Source: Candidatus Bathyarchaeota archaeon (lineage in GTDB: Archaea > Thermoproteota > Bathyarchaeia > Bathyarchaeales > Bathycorpusculaceae). Taken from it: 64,000 nt of DNA. Under the pieces are notes generated by a model. That model worked only from the letters and a program-made list of their open reading frames with translations, was not told the origin of the DNA and made no database searches. Of this stretch, positions 57,052 to 64,000 are shown piece by piece. The position numbers were made by a program, and so were the translations under genes. The stretch is from assembly GCA_012515445.1 (NCBI GenBank), contig JAAYYI010000004.1:21363-85362 (forward strand), in the 5' to 3' direction. Position 1 is the first letter of the stretch, and each line of letters starts with the position of its first letter.

Positions 57052-58530
57052 TTGCCAACAGAAAAATCCACACATGGCTTCATATCTCGGCTAAAAAGGT
57101 CATCAAAAGACATTCCAGATAACCCACTAAATACCGGTGCGTCTCGACGCAGTTTTCATTTAGGTAAGAGCGCAAAAGCTACAGTTTCCATAGCGCTCGT
57201 AATTGTAATATTGGTTGGTTGCTTTGCTTTTTTCCCCAGAGGCGAACAGGCATCAGGTATACCAGAAAAAACCGTTGAACCGACAGCCACATCCAACGCT
57301 ACAAACCAGCCCACCGCAACGCCCACATACAGTAACAACCCAACAAAGGCGCCAGTTAACGGGTTTCAGCAAATCATAGATGCTTTCAGCGGCAAAGATA
57401 GAAGCAGCCAAGTAGTCACCAACTCCGACGTACTCAACAGCACCGTCTGGCGAAAGGTAGCGGCCTACTCATGGAACTACTTCCAACCCGGCAAAGGTGT
57501 TGACACACGAACGGGTCTACCGGCCTCCGGCGACACAGTCAGCTTTTTCACCGACTGGGATGTAGGCGTATACATCCAAGCAATAATTGATGCGCAAACA
57601 ATCGGCTTAATCGGCAGCGACGGACCCTGGGGCTCCAGCGCACGCATAGAAAAAATACTGGTCTTCCTAGAAACACGTGAACTAAACTCCGCCAAATACC
57701 CATACTGGTTCTATGTAAACGATGGAACCGTATATCACGAACTCTCCGATCAAGCAACCGAAACCTGCAACACCGCAGATACAGGCCGCCTCCTGGTTGC
57801 ACTTAACAACCTTAAAGCCTTCAACTCTACCTTCGCTGGCCGCGTCGACAACCTCGTGTATAACAGCAACGGCAACAGATCAAACTACGCCGTATTAGTG
57901 CCCGGCTTCAAAGCGGAAAGTCAAGTATCCACAAGCACCTACGCCTACTACGTTATCTCCGGATTCGCCAGCTTCTGGCCAAGCGAACTAAAAGGTGCAC
58001 CTGCAAGAATAATAAACAACATCATGTCCGCCCCAACGGTAAAGACGCCAGAAAACGTTACACTGCCAAACAGTCGACTTACCGAAGACCCAATATTATG
58101 CTCCATCTTCGAAATCAAAAACAATCCCCCACAGCTACTGACGCTATCCGAGCAAGCATACATAGCGCATGAAGCATACTACAACGCAACAAACCAATAC
58201 CGCGCATTCGGCGAAGGCAACACCTTCTCAGATGCATGGGCATACGAATGGGTAGTTTACGACGGCAGAACATGGGTTGTCAGAGATGGCAACCAAGACC
58301 TAAACATTAGCCCAATCGTCTACACTAAAGTCGCCTTTAGCTTCCTAGCCGTCTACAACACCGCTTTCGCCAGGAACATGGTTACATACATCGAGGACAA
58401 GATGGTTAACCCCACGGACGGTTACTCTAACGGAATAGACGAAGCAGGATCACTGCTTGTAGCGACGGGGCTGCATACGAACGGACTGATTCTAAGCGCC
58501 GCCAGATACGCAATCCAAAACAACCCCTAA
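57052..58530 (+). CDS. Membrane-anchored DUF3131 protein, copy 1
   Basis: A 492-residue protein. Residues about 40-65 form a signal anchor ('ATVSIALVIVILVGCFAFF'), then a Thr/Pro stalk, then a DUF3131 domain: 'WRKVAAYSWNYFQPGKGVDT', 'TGLPASGDTVSFFTDWDVGV', 'NTADTGRLLVALNNLK', 'YYVISGFASFWP' and 'AYEWVVYDGRTW'. DUF3131 is an (alpha/alpha) toroid related to glucoamylase-like and GH144-type enzymes, so a glycan hydrolase or lyase role is plausible. Acidic residues in 'DWDVG' and 'EAYYNATNQYRAFGEG' could be catalytic. TTG start preceded by AAAGGAAG. Confidence 0.82.
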   Translation: MPTEKSTHGFISRLKRSSKDIPDNPLNTGASRRSFHLGKSAKATVSIALVIVILVGCFAFFPRGEQASGIPEKTVEPTATSNATNQPTATPTYSNNPTKAPVNGFQQIIDAFSGKDRSSQVVTNSDVLNSTVWRKVAAYSWNYFQPGKGVDTRTGLPASGDTVSFFTDWDVGVYIQAIIDAQTIGLIGSDGPWGSSARIEKILVFLETRELNSAKYPYWFYVNDGTVYHELSDQATETCNTADTGRLLVALNNLKAFNSTFAGRVDNLVYNSNGNRSNYAVLVPGFKAESQVSTSTYAYYVISGFASFWPSELKGAPARIINNIMSAPTVKTPENVTLPNSRLTEDPILCSIFEIKNNPPQLLTLSEQAYIAHEAYYNATNQYRAFGEGNTFSDAWAYEWVVYDGRTWVVRDGNQDLNISPIVYTKVAFSFLAVYNTAFARNMVTYIEDKMVNPTDGYSNGIDEAGSLLVATGLHTNGLILSAARYAIQNNP

Positions 58531-58627
58531 CAACTTTTTTTCAAGAGCGTAATTGGCCTCCCTCTCAAAGTGGCAAGGGTTTATAACAATAACAGTCTTT
58601 CACTATGGCTTGGCAACTGAGTGGGCA

Positions 58628-60118
58628 ATGATAAAACTAAGAATCGACGTTGACTACCCTTACACTTCGCGGGCTAGAAGCTTTGCATCTGTAGCTCTCC
58701 GCCGCAAAAGCACAGGAGGCACAGACTACCTAAGGAACGCATGCATAATCGCTCAGATGGTCAACGAATCCCAAAAAGCCATTAAAGCATACTGGTTTTT
58801 CACGCCCTACACGGTGCCGGACAAACGCCTTCTCCAACTACTTAAGCCAGAGAAGCACGAGGTTGCCCTCCACGTTGTTAACAAGCCAGAAGAAGAGTGG
58901 AAGGAACTCGAGCAGAAAACAGGCCGAACCATCAAGTACTACTCTATTCATGGAACAGAAAACAGGGTTGCTCAGCTGATTTGGGGGCGCCACGGCAAAT
59001 CTCAGGTGGTTCCAAAGAGCGATTTTCCGCTTAGATCATTCCATGACTTTACAACTATGAGTTTAGACAGGGAAAGATACCTCCATGGCTACGAAAAAAC
59101 CCTAAAAAGCATCCACGCATGGGCGGAGCAAGACGTCGTGTTATCAATCCACCCTGACTGGCTCTTTAAAATCAACAACAAAACAAACCGAGGACCCTAC
59201 TACGACGTACTAAAAAGCGCGCTTGAAGTAGACTTTGACCTCGACACCGTAAGCACCCGCAAGACCCTCTCAGTCAAGGTAGCCCGAGACTTCAGGGAAT
59301 ACTACAAAAACATTAACCCAGCACCACATTTCCTATTGAAACTCAAACTGCGAGGACAAGACATATTCACCTTCATCGAGCGCAAATGGTGCTGCCCCAT
59401 ACCCAACCCGCCCCCTACTTGGGTAAAAACCGACGACAACATCGGTCTACTAGAAATCAAAGATTACCCGACATGGTGGAACGCCATCGGCAAAAAAACC
59501 CGAAACATGGTGCGCAAGGCCGAAAAAGACGGCGTCGTTACATCGATTGTTCCGCAAAGCGACAAACTGGCTGAGGGCATATATAAAATTTACAATGAAA
59601 CCCCAGTCAGGCAAGGCCGCGCTTTTCCACACTACGGCGAATCACAGGCGCTGGTAGCGGCTAACATGTATCAGGAGAAGAATAGTACCTTCATCGCCGG
59701 CTACATAGGCGACGAACTTGCAGGCTTCATACAGATACTGCACGGCGACGACATAGCCATCCTATCCAACATCCTCTCCATGCAGAAGCACTGGGACAAA
59801 TCCGTCAACAACGCCCTGCTGGCCAAAGCCGTCGAAGTATGCGCAGAGAGGGGTGAACGCTGGCTTATGTATGGCCGAATCGGAAACCATCCCTCGCTGG
59901 ATAAATTTAAAGAAAACAATGGCTTCGTAAAGTACCCCGTCATACGCTACTACATACCCATAACAGGCAAAGGTCGACTGGCGATCAAGCTCGGTTTGCA
60001 CAGGGAACTTAAAGACGCTTTACCGGATAGGATCAAGTACCCGCTTTTGCCACTGGTAAACTGGATTAGCCGAACGAAGGCAAAAACAAAACTATCATTA
60101 AGAAAAACTAAAGCCTAA
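58628..60118 (+). CDS. Fusion of polysaccharide-deacetylase-like and GNAT/FemAB-like domains
   Basis: A 496-residue two-domain protein. Residues 1-230 show a NodB-like pattern: 'IKLRIDVDYPYTSRARS' (metal-binding Asp pair), 'KHEVALHVVNKPEEEWKE' (HEI-x-x-H-type motif), 'YYSIHGTENR' and 'LSIHPDWLFKIN' (late His). Residues about 290-480 resemble the GNAT/FemAB fold: 'KKTRNMVRKAEKDGVVTSIV', 'FIAGYIGDELAGFIQI' and 'GERWLMYGRIGNHPSLDKFK'. One protein could thus deacetylate an amino sugar and re-acylate it. ATG start chosen because it begins the first strand; an upstream TTG adds 25 unlikely residues. It sits between the DUF3131 paralogues. Confidence 0.75.
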   Translation: MIKLRIDVDYPYTSRARSFASVALRRKSTGGTDYLRNACIIAQMVNESQKAIKAYWFFTPYTVPDKRLLQLLKPEKHEVALHVVNKPEEEWKELEQKTGRTIKYYSIHGTENRVAQLIWGRHGKSQVVPKSDFPLRSFHDFTTMSLDRERYLHGYEKTLKSIHAWAEQDVVLSIHPDWLFKINNKTNRGPYYDVLKSALEVDFDLDTVSTRKTLSVKVARDFREYYKNINPAPHFLLKLKLRGQDIFTFIERKWCCPIPNPPPTWVKTDDNIGLLEIKDYPTWWNAIGKKTRNMVRKAEKDGVVTSIVPQSDKLAEGIYKIYNETPVRQGRAFPHYGESQALVAANMYQEKNSTFIAGYIGDELAGFIQILHGDDIAILSNILSMQKHWDKSVNNALLAKAVEVCAERGERWLMYGRIGNHPSLDKFKENNGFVKYPVIRYYIPITGKGRLAIKLGLHRELKDALPDRIKYPLLPLVNWISRTKAKTKLSLRKTKA

Positions 60119-60276
60119 ACTTGATTTGCGGCATAAAACTTGCACTTTCAGTGATAACTTATTTTATAACTGTTTATAGGGAAAACTTAAATGAAAAACA
60201 AGCTTACTGCTACTGCTACCATGAGGTTAAGCTGCGTCAAGACTGCAGCTACCGATTTAAGTTGGAAGATAAGCAC

Positions 60277-61731
60277 TTGGCAAATAACAACAACAAACAA
60301 TCCGGGCGATCACACCCAAAGAAAAGCACCTTTTATCAAACTGGGCACTTAACAAAAAAAGCAGTTATTGCAGTATCCCTGATGCTTTTGGTTTCAGTGG
60401 GGTTCTTCGCTCTTTTATCAAGTGGTAACCAAGCATCCACTTTAGACGGTGACACAGAGCCTACACCCACAATAAAAAGCACACCCACCCCAACATCCAC
60501 CCCAAGTCCAGCCACACAAAAACCAATCAAACCAACAGTTAACCCTACACCCAGACCGGTTAACCCTACTACTAATCCAACGCCTAACCAACCACAAGAT
60601 ACCAGCCATATGGTAGTAACAAACGCCAATCCAGTAAACGCCGAGACATGGCATGCAGTTGCAGAATATGCTTGGGGCTACTTCGCTCCAGACATAGGTG
60701 TTGATTTAAGAACTGGACTGCCCGGTTCAAGCGGTTCGGTATATGCATTCACAGACTGGGATCTTGGCGTATACATCCAAGCAGTAATCGATGCACAGAC
60801 GACCGGCTTGATTGATAGAGATGGCGAATGGGGATCAAGCGCACGCCTAGAAAAAGTAATGACTTTCCTAGAAACCAGAGAACTCAACGCCACCACAGGC
60901 TACCCCTTCTGGTTCTATACCAATGAAGGCACCAACTACCATGAAAACTCTGATAACGCAACAGGCGTCGTTGATTTAGCAGACACGGGACGCCTACTAA
61001 TCGCTTTAAACAACATGAAAACATACAACACAAGCCTCACCATTCGTATCGACAACTTTGTATACAATACCAACGGTGATCGGTCAAACTACGCTGCATT
61101 TGTCCCAATCTTAGCGGCTGAAGCGCAGGTATCGAATAGCATTTATTCATACTACTGCATTTCTGGTTTCGCAAGTTTCTGGCCAGACGAACTCTCATAT
61201 GCACCCGCCGCCATCCTCAACAACATGCTCGCCTCAGGCAACGTCTTCTATGGAAACATAACCCTGCCGAGAGCTAAACTTACAGGAGAACCCCTGTACT
61301 GCGCCATCTTTGAGATAGAAAACAATCCTGCCCAGTTATACACAATAGCACAAGAAGTCTACAATGCACATGAAGCATACTATAACGCTACAGGGTTGTA
61401 TCGTGCGTTCAGTGAGGGGTCTACATTGACGGGTGACTGGGCATATGAATGGGTAGTATATGACGATCAAGTATGGGCTGTAAAAATCAACAATGACGAT
61501 TCAGATATGACGCCCTTAATCTATACCAAGACCGCTTTCAGTTTCCTAGCACTATACAATACAACCTTCGCAAGAAACATGGTTAGTTTTCTTGAAAATC
61601 AGCTGGAAGTACCTGCAATCGGTTACTACAGCGGAATAGATGAAAACGACAACAAGCTATCCAATACGGGTCTACATACAAACGGTGTGATTTTAGCAGC
61701 TGCAAGGTACGCCTACCAACACGCTCAGTAG
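60277..61731 (+). CDS. Membrane-anchored DUF3131 protein, copy 2
   Basis: A 484-residue paralogue of the gene at 57052. It has the same plan: short basic N-terminus, signal anchor ('AVIAVSLMLLVSVGFFALL'), a longer Thr/Pro stalk, then the DUF3131 domain ('WHAVAEYAWGYFAPDIGVDL', 'AFTDWDLGVYIQAVIDAQT', 'LADTGRLLIALNNMK', 'YAYEWVVYDDQVW'). By eye the toroid domains look more than half identical. Start is placed at TTG because GGAAGATAAG upstream mirrors the GGAAGTAAG site of copy 1. The longer frame back to 60121 adds unrelated residues. Both stalks suggest the domain faces the outside. Confidence 0.8.
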   Translation: MANNNNKQSGRSHPKKSTFYQTGHLTKKAVIAVSLMLLVSVGFFALLSSGNQASTLDGDTEPTPTIKSTPTPTSTPSPATQKPIKPTVNPTPRPVNPTTNPTPNQPQDTSHMVVTNANPVNAETWHAVAEYAWGYFAPDIGVDLRTGLPGSSGSVYAFTDWDLGVYIQAVIDAQTTGLIDRDGEWGSSARLEKVMTFLETRELNATTGYPFWFYTNEGTNYHENSDNATGVVDLADTGRLLIALNNMKTYNTSLTIRIDNFVYNTNGDRSNYAAFVPILAAEAQVSNSIYSYYCISGFASFWPDELSYAPAAILNNMLASGNVFYGNITLPRAKLTGEPLYCAIFEIENNPAQLYTIAQEVYNAHEAYYNATGLYRAFSEGSTLTGDWAYEWVVYDDQVWAVKINNDDSDMTPLIYTKTAFSFLALYNTTFARNMVSFLENQLEVPAIGYYSGIDENDNKLSNTGLHTNGVILAAARYAYQHAQ

Positions 61732-61800
61732 CAGTTTATGCATTAAGGGAAATCTTGATTAGCCAAAAAACAGAATAAATCCAGTACTGGCTGTTCAGTT

Positions 61801-62943
61801 ATGGCGAAGTTTCTTGTAGTTCACCCTAACCTCGACATTTACGGCGGAGGAGAAAGAGTCTGCCACCACATCATTAAATCTCTTGCTGCACACGACCAGC
61901 AGGTTGAACTGATAGCGTTCGATTTTGACTTAAAAAGCTACCGCGATTTTATGGGTGAAAAGCTGCCCGACGAGGTCAATGTGCACATGCTGGGCAAGCG
62001 AGAGATAATCGAGGCTGAACCGCCCCTGTCGATGTACAAGCGCCGACGAAACATCATACGATTACTCAACAAGTTTAAGGCTACAGCAGAGTACGATTAC
62101 ACCTTCAGCACTCAAACCCTCTCAGCCTTCGAAACAACTCTGTTTAGCAAGGCAAAGAAGAACATTGCTTACGTGCACTTCCCAGAAATCCCCTACGTGT
62201 ATGAGCACTCCAAGCTCACTAAACGCCTCTACCACTGGCTCTACAAATCACTGCTTGAACGCCACATAAACGAATTGGACCTTGTGTTTGTAAACAGCAA
62301 CTACACAAAAGCGATGACCCAGAAGTACTGGAGCAAATACGGCGTAAAAGACCCCATCGTGGCGTATCCGCCAGTGGAGGAGCCGTTCTGGTCAAATAGG
62401 CCGCTAAACGAACGCATCAACCGCCTCGTTTACGTTGGGCGATTCATCCCTCAGAAGCGCCATGAAATCCTCAAGCAGATAGCAGAGGCCTATCCGAAGC
62501 TGCAGTTTGTCAGCGCAGGCTTACTAAGAGATAGCGAGCAGGCATGGTTCGAGGGCTTCCAAAAAGACCTACCCGTAAACTATAAGCTAAAACCCAATCT
62601 CAACGAGGCGGAACTCGTCAAGCTACTCCAAGACTCAACCATCTACTGCCACCTCATGGAGGGAGAGCACTTCGGCATCGCACCGATGGAGGCGCTGGCA
62701 GCGGGATGCATAACGTTGGTGCATAACAGCGGCGGAGCAGGCGACTTCATCCCCGAAGACTACCGCTGGAGCACAATTGATGACCTCAAAGAGAAAATTG
62801 CTAAAGTCTCCGACACCGCAAGCTTCTTGGCTGAGTGGAACCGCAAACGGATGGTTCTGCAGAGTAAAATCTTGGTGCTTAAACCCCGCAACTTTGAGGA
62901 TGAAATCTGGGCTAATGTTGAGAAAGTGATGGAGCACACCTAG
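61801..62943 (+). CDS. GT4-family glycosyltransferase, copy 2 (Alg2/Alg11-like)
   Basis: A 380-residue paralogue of the gene at 55756. Shared blocks include 'NLDIYGGGERVCHHIIKSLA', 'AKKNIAYVHFPEIPYVYEHS', 'NRLVYVGRFIPQKRHEILKQ' and 'HLMEGEHFGIAPMEALAAGC'. It should transfer a second sugar, probably mannose or a derivative, in the same glycan. ATG start, 69 bp after DUF3131 copy 2. The GT2 gene follows after two bases, so they are co-transcribed. Confidence 0.9.
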   Translation: MAKFLVVHPNLDIYGGGERVCHHIIKSLAAHDQQVELIAFDFDLKSYRDFMGEKLPDEVNVHMLGKREIIEAEPPLSMYKRRRNIIRLLNKFKATAEYDYTFSTQTLSAFETTLFSKAKKNIAYVHFPEIPYVYEHSKLTKRLYHWLYKSLLERHINELDLVFVNSNYTKAMTQKYWSKYGVKDPIVAYPPVEEPFWSNRPLNERINRLVYVGRFIPQKRHEILKQIAEAYPKLQFVSAGLLRDSEQAWFEGFQKDLPVNYKLKPNLNEAELVKLLQDSTIYCHLMEGEHFGIAPMEALAAGCITLVHNSGGAGDFIPEDYRWSTIDDLKEKIAKVSDTASFLAEWNRKRMVLQSKILVLKPRNFEDEIWANVEKVMEHT

Positions 62944-62945
62944 CT

Positions 62946-63917
62946 TTGCCTACATCCGACTTGGTCACCTGTGTCGTCGTAAGCTGGAACGGCAGGGAAC
63001 TACTCCGCAAATGCCTCAGCATATTCTACCAGAACACAACCAACGTCAAATGCGGAGTTGTAGTGGTTGATAACGCCAGCAACGACGGGTCAGCCAGGAT
63101 GCTTAACAGCGATTTTCCGAGCGTCCATGTGATCAGGAACGATAGAAATGAGGGTTTCTCGGTTGCCAATAATCAGGGCATCCGCTACGCGCTTGCCCGA
63201 GGCTCAAAATATGTTCTGTTATTAAACAACGACATCGAAGTGACGGACCCGAATTGGCTGCAGAAGTTAATCGCCGTCATGGAGTCCGACAGTAAAACAG
63301 GAGTCGTCGGCTGTAAGCTGCTTTACCCCGACGGAAGGATTCAGCATGCCGGCGGAGTGGTTGCGATCCGAGTTCCTTACAACCGCGGCGAAGAGCAAAT
63401 AGACCGCGGCCAATACAACAGGGTTGAGTTCATGGATTTCGTCACAGGCGCCGTACTGGTAATCCGATCAGATGTCATCAGACAAATTGGACTGCTCGAC
63501 GAGGGCTTCTCGCCGCTGTACTGCGAAGACACCGACTGGTGCCTCAGGGCTAAACTGTACGGGTACAAGGTCGCTTATACTCCCGATCCGACGCTTATCC
63601 ATCAATGCGGTTCAAGCAGCAGCAAACTCGGCAAAGAGCGAAGGGCTTTTCTGTTCAAGAGGAGCTTCGTGCGGTTTTATCTGCTGAACTATCAAGTCAA
63701 GGATATACTCAAACGCATCGCGTTGTACGAATCCAGAGAGATTATCCGCTGCTTTATTGTGCGCGGAAGAGGTTTGCCAGTTACTCTGCGGTCCGATACT
63801 GCAAGTAGGCTCCGGGTTTTTGCCGATGCTTGGCTGCCGAGCTTGCGTAACCTAAAAGAGATAACTGGGCTAAGGCGGCAACGGTTCAGGTTTGGCAATA
63901 GGGTGCAGTTGCATTAA
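62946..63917 (+). CDS. GT2-family glycosyltransferase (rhamnosyltransferase-like)
   Basis: A 323-residue GT-A enzyme. 'VTCVVVSWNGRELLRKCLSI' and 'VVVVDNASNDGSARMLNSDF' are the nucleotide-binding start, 'YVLLLNNDIEVTDPNWLQKL' contains the metal-binding Asp, and 'LLDEGFSPLYCEDTDWCLRA' carries the catalytic ED-x-D-W motif typical of rhamnosyl- and related transferases. It ends with a basic region. TTG start two bases after the GT4 stop. Probably adds a branching or terminal sugar to the glycan built by the neighbouring genes. Confidence 0.9.
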   Translation: MPTSDLVTCVVVSWNGRELLRKCLSIFYQNTTNVKCGVVVVDNASNDGSARMLNSDFPSVHVIRNDRNEGFSVANNQGIRYALARGSKYVLLLNNDIEVTDPNWLQKLIAVMESDSKTGVVGCKLLYPDGRIQHAGGVVAIRVPYNRGEEQIDRGQYNRVEFMDFVTGAVLVIRSDVIRQIGLLDEGFSPLYCEDTDWCLRAKLYGYKVAYTPDPTLIHQCGSSSSKLGKERRAFLFKRSFVRFYLLNYQVKDILKRIALYESREIIRCFIVRGRGLPVTLRSDTASRLRVFADAWLPSLRNLKEITGLRRQRFRFGNRVQLH

Positions 63918-64000
63918 AGTAGCAGCTTAACCAAGAAATCCATTAGTTCGGTTTTTGTCCTAAAACCTCGGAAGATGGCTTTGCCGCTGGTGTAGAGCCT
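63914..64000 (-). CDS. C-terminal end of a minus-strand gene cut by the window
   Basis: The last 28 codons plus TAA of a frame entering from the right edge. It reads 'LYTSGKAIFRGFRTKTELMD' and ends 'FLVKLLL'. It overlaps the convergent GT2 stop by four bases. Too short to name, but it looks like a real protein end rather than a random frame. Confidence 0.45.
   Translation of the reverse strand, partial: RLYTSGKAIFRGFRTKTELMDFLVKLLL

Overview
This window is archaeal. It carries archaeal or eukaryote-type information-processing genes (aIF1A, aIF2 alpha, ribosomal proteins S25e, L44e and S27e, Nop10, RNA polymerase subunit P, PCNA, MCM, GINS, both RFC subunits, both primase subunits), wyosine-type tRNA modification genes (Taw1/TYW1, a Trm5/Taw2-family methyltransferase, Trm112), TATA-like promoter boxes and many TTG start codons. 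S25e and the Sulfolobus-type zinc ferredoxin point to the TACK side of the Archaea; Bathyarchaeia is my best guess from gene content, but this is inference and no rRNA gene is present to settle it.

Layout. 0-3 kb: tail of a radical SAM enzyme, S25e, a cyclophilin-like protein and a DegT sugar aminotransferase. 3-7 kb: repeat-rich spacer, a paired SMR exporter, a methyltransferase, aIF1A and a gene-poor stretch holding a tiny C2H2 zinc-finger ORF. 7-15 kb: an NAD-kinase-like protein, membrane proteins, TrpB2, an ACT-domain regulator, a second radical SAM protein and a dual-specificity phosphatase. 15.7-20.2 kb: PCNA-PriL followed by a dolichol-phosphate-mannose-synthase-like enzyme and a large multi-spanning membrane protein. 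20.8-23 kb: the operon L44e-S27e-aIF2alpha-Nop10-PAC2. 23-32 kb, minus strand: UDP-GlcNAc 2-epimerase, MCM-GINS, a DUF4258/DUF2283 pair, a glutamate-synthase-like flavoprotein and RfcS-RfcL. 32-36 kb: small proteins, endonuclease V, translin and Taw1. 36-40 kb: a surface protein, RpoP, Trm5/Taw2-like and Trm112. 40-45 kb: a nucleotide-sugar operon. 45-50 kb: superoxide dismutase, a protein with two apparent Alba-like halves, zinc ferredoxin, PriS and a dihydrolipoamide-dehydrogenase-like enzyme. 50-64 kb: a cell-surface and glycan region with a papain-like surface protease, several glycosyltransferases, two DUF3131 paralogues and a deacetylase-GNAT fusion.

Two themes dominate. First, most of the replication fork (PCNA, PriL, PriS, MCM, GINS, RfcS, RfcL) is encoded within about 33 kb. 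Second, genes for making and transferring amino or acidic sugars recur throughout and end in a duplicated glycan module at 55.7-63.9 kb.

The least explained signals are non-coding. A roughly 125-nt element occurs three times (3.1, 40.3 and 53.4 kb) and aligns almost without gaps. A second family, a C-rich tract running into a TATATAA box, appears about ten times in intergenic DNA, mostly without a plausible downstream gene. A 22-nt direct repeat abuts a nested inverted-repeat structure near 4.2 kb. No CRISPR array, intact transposon, rRNA or convincing tRNA was found.
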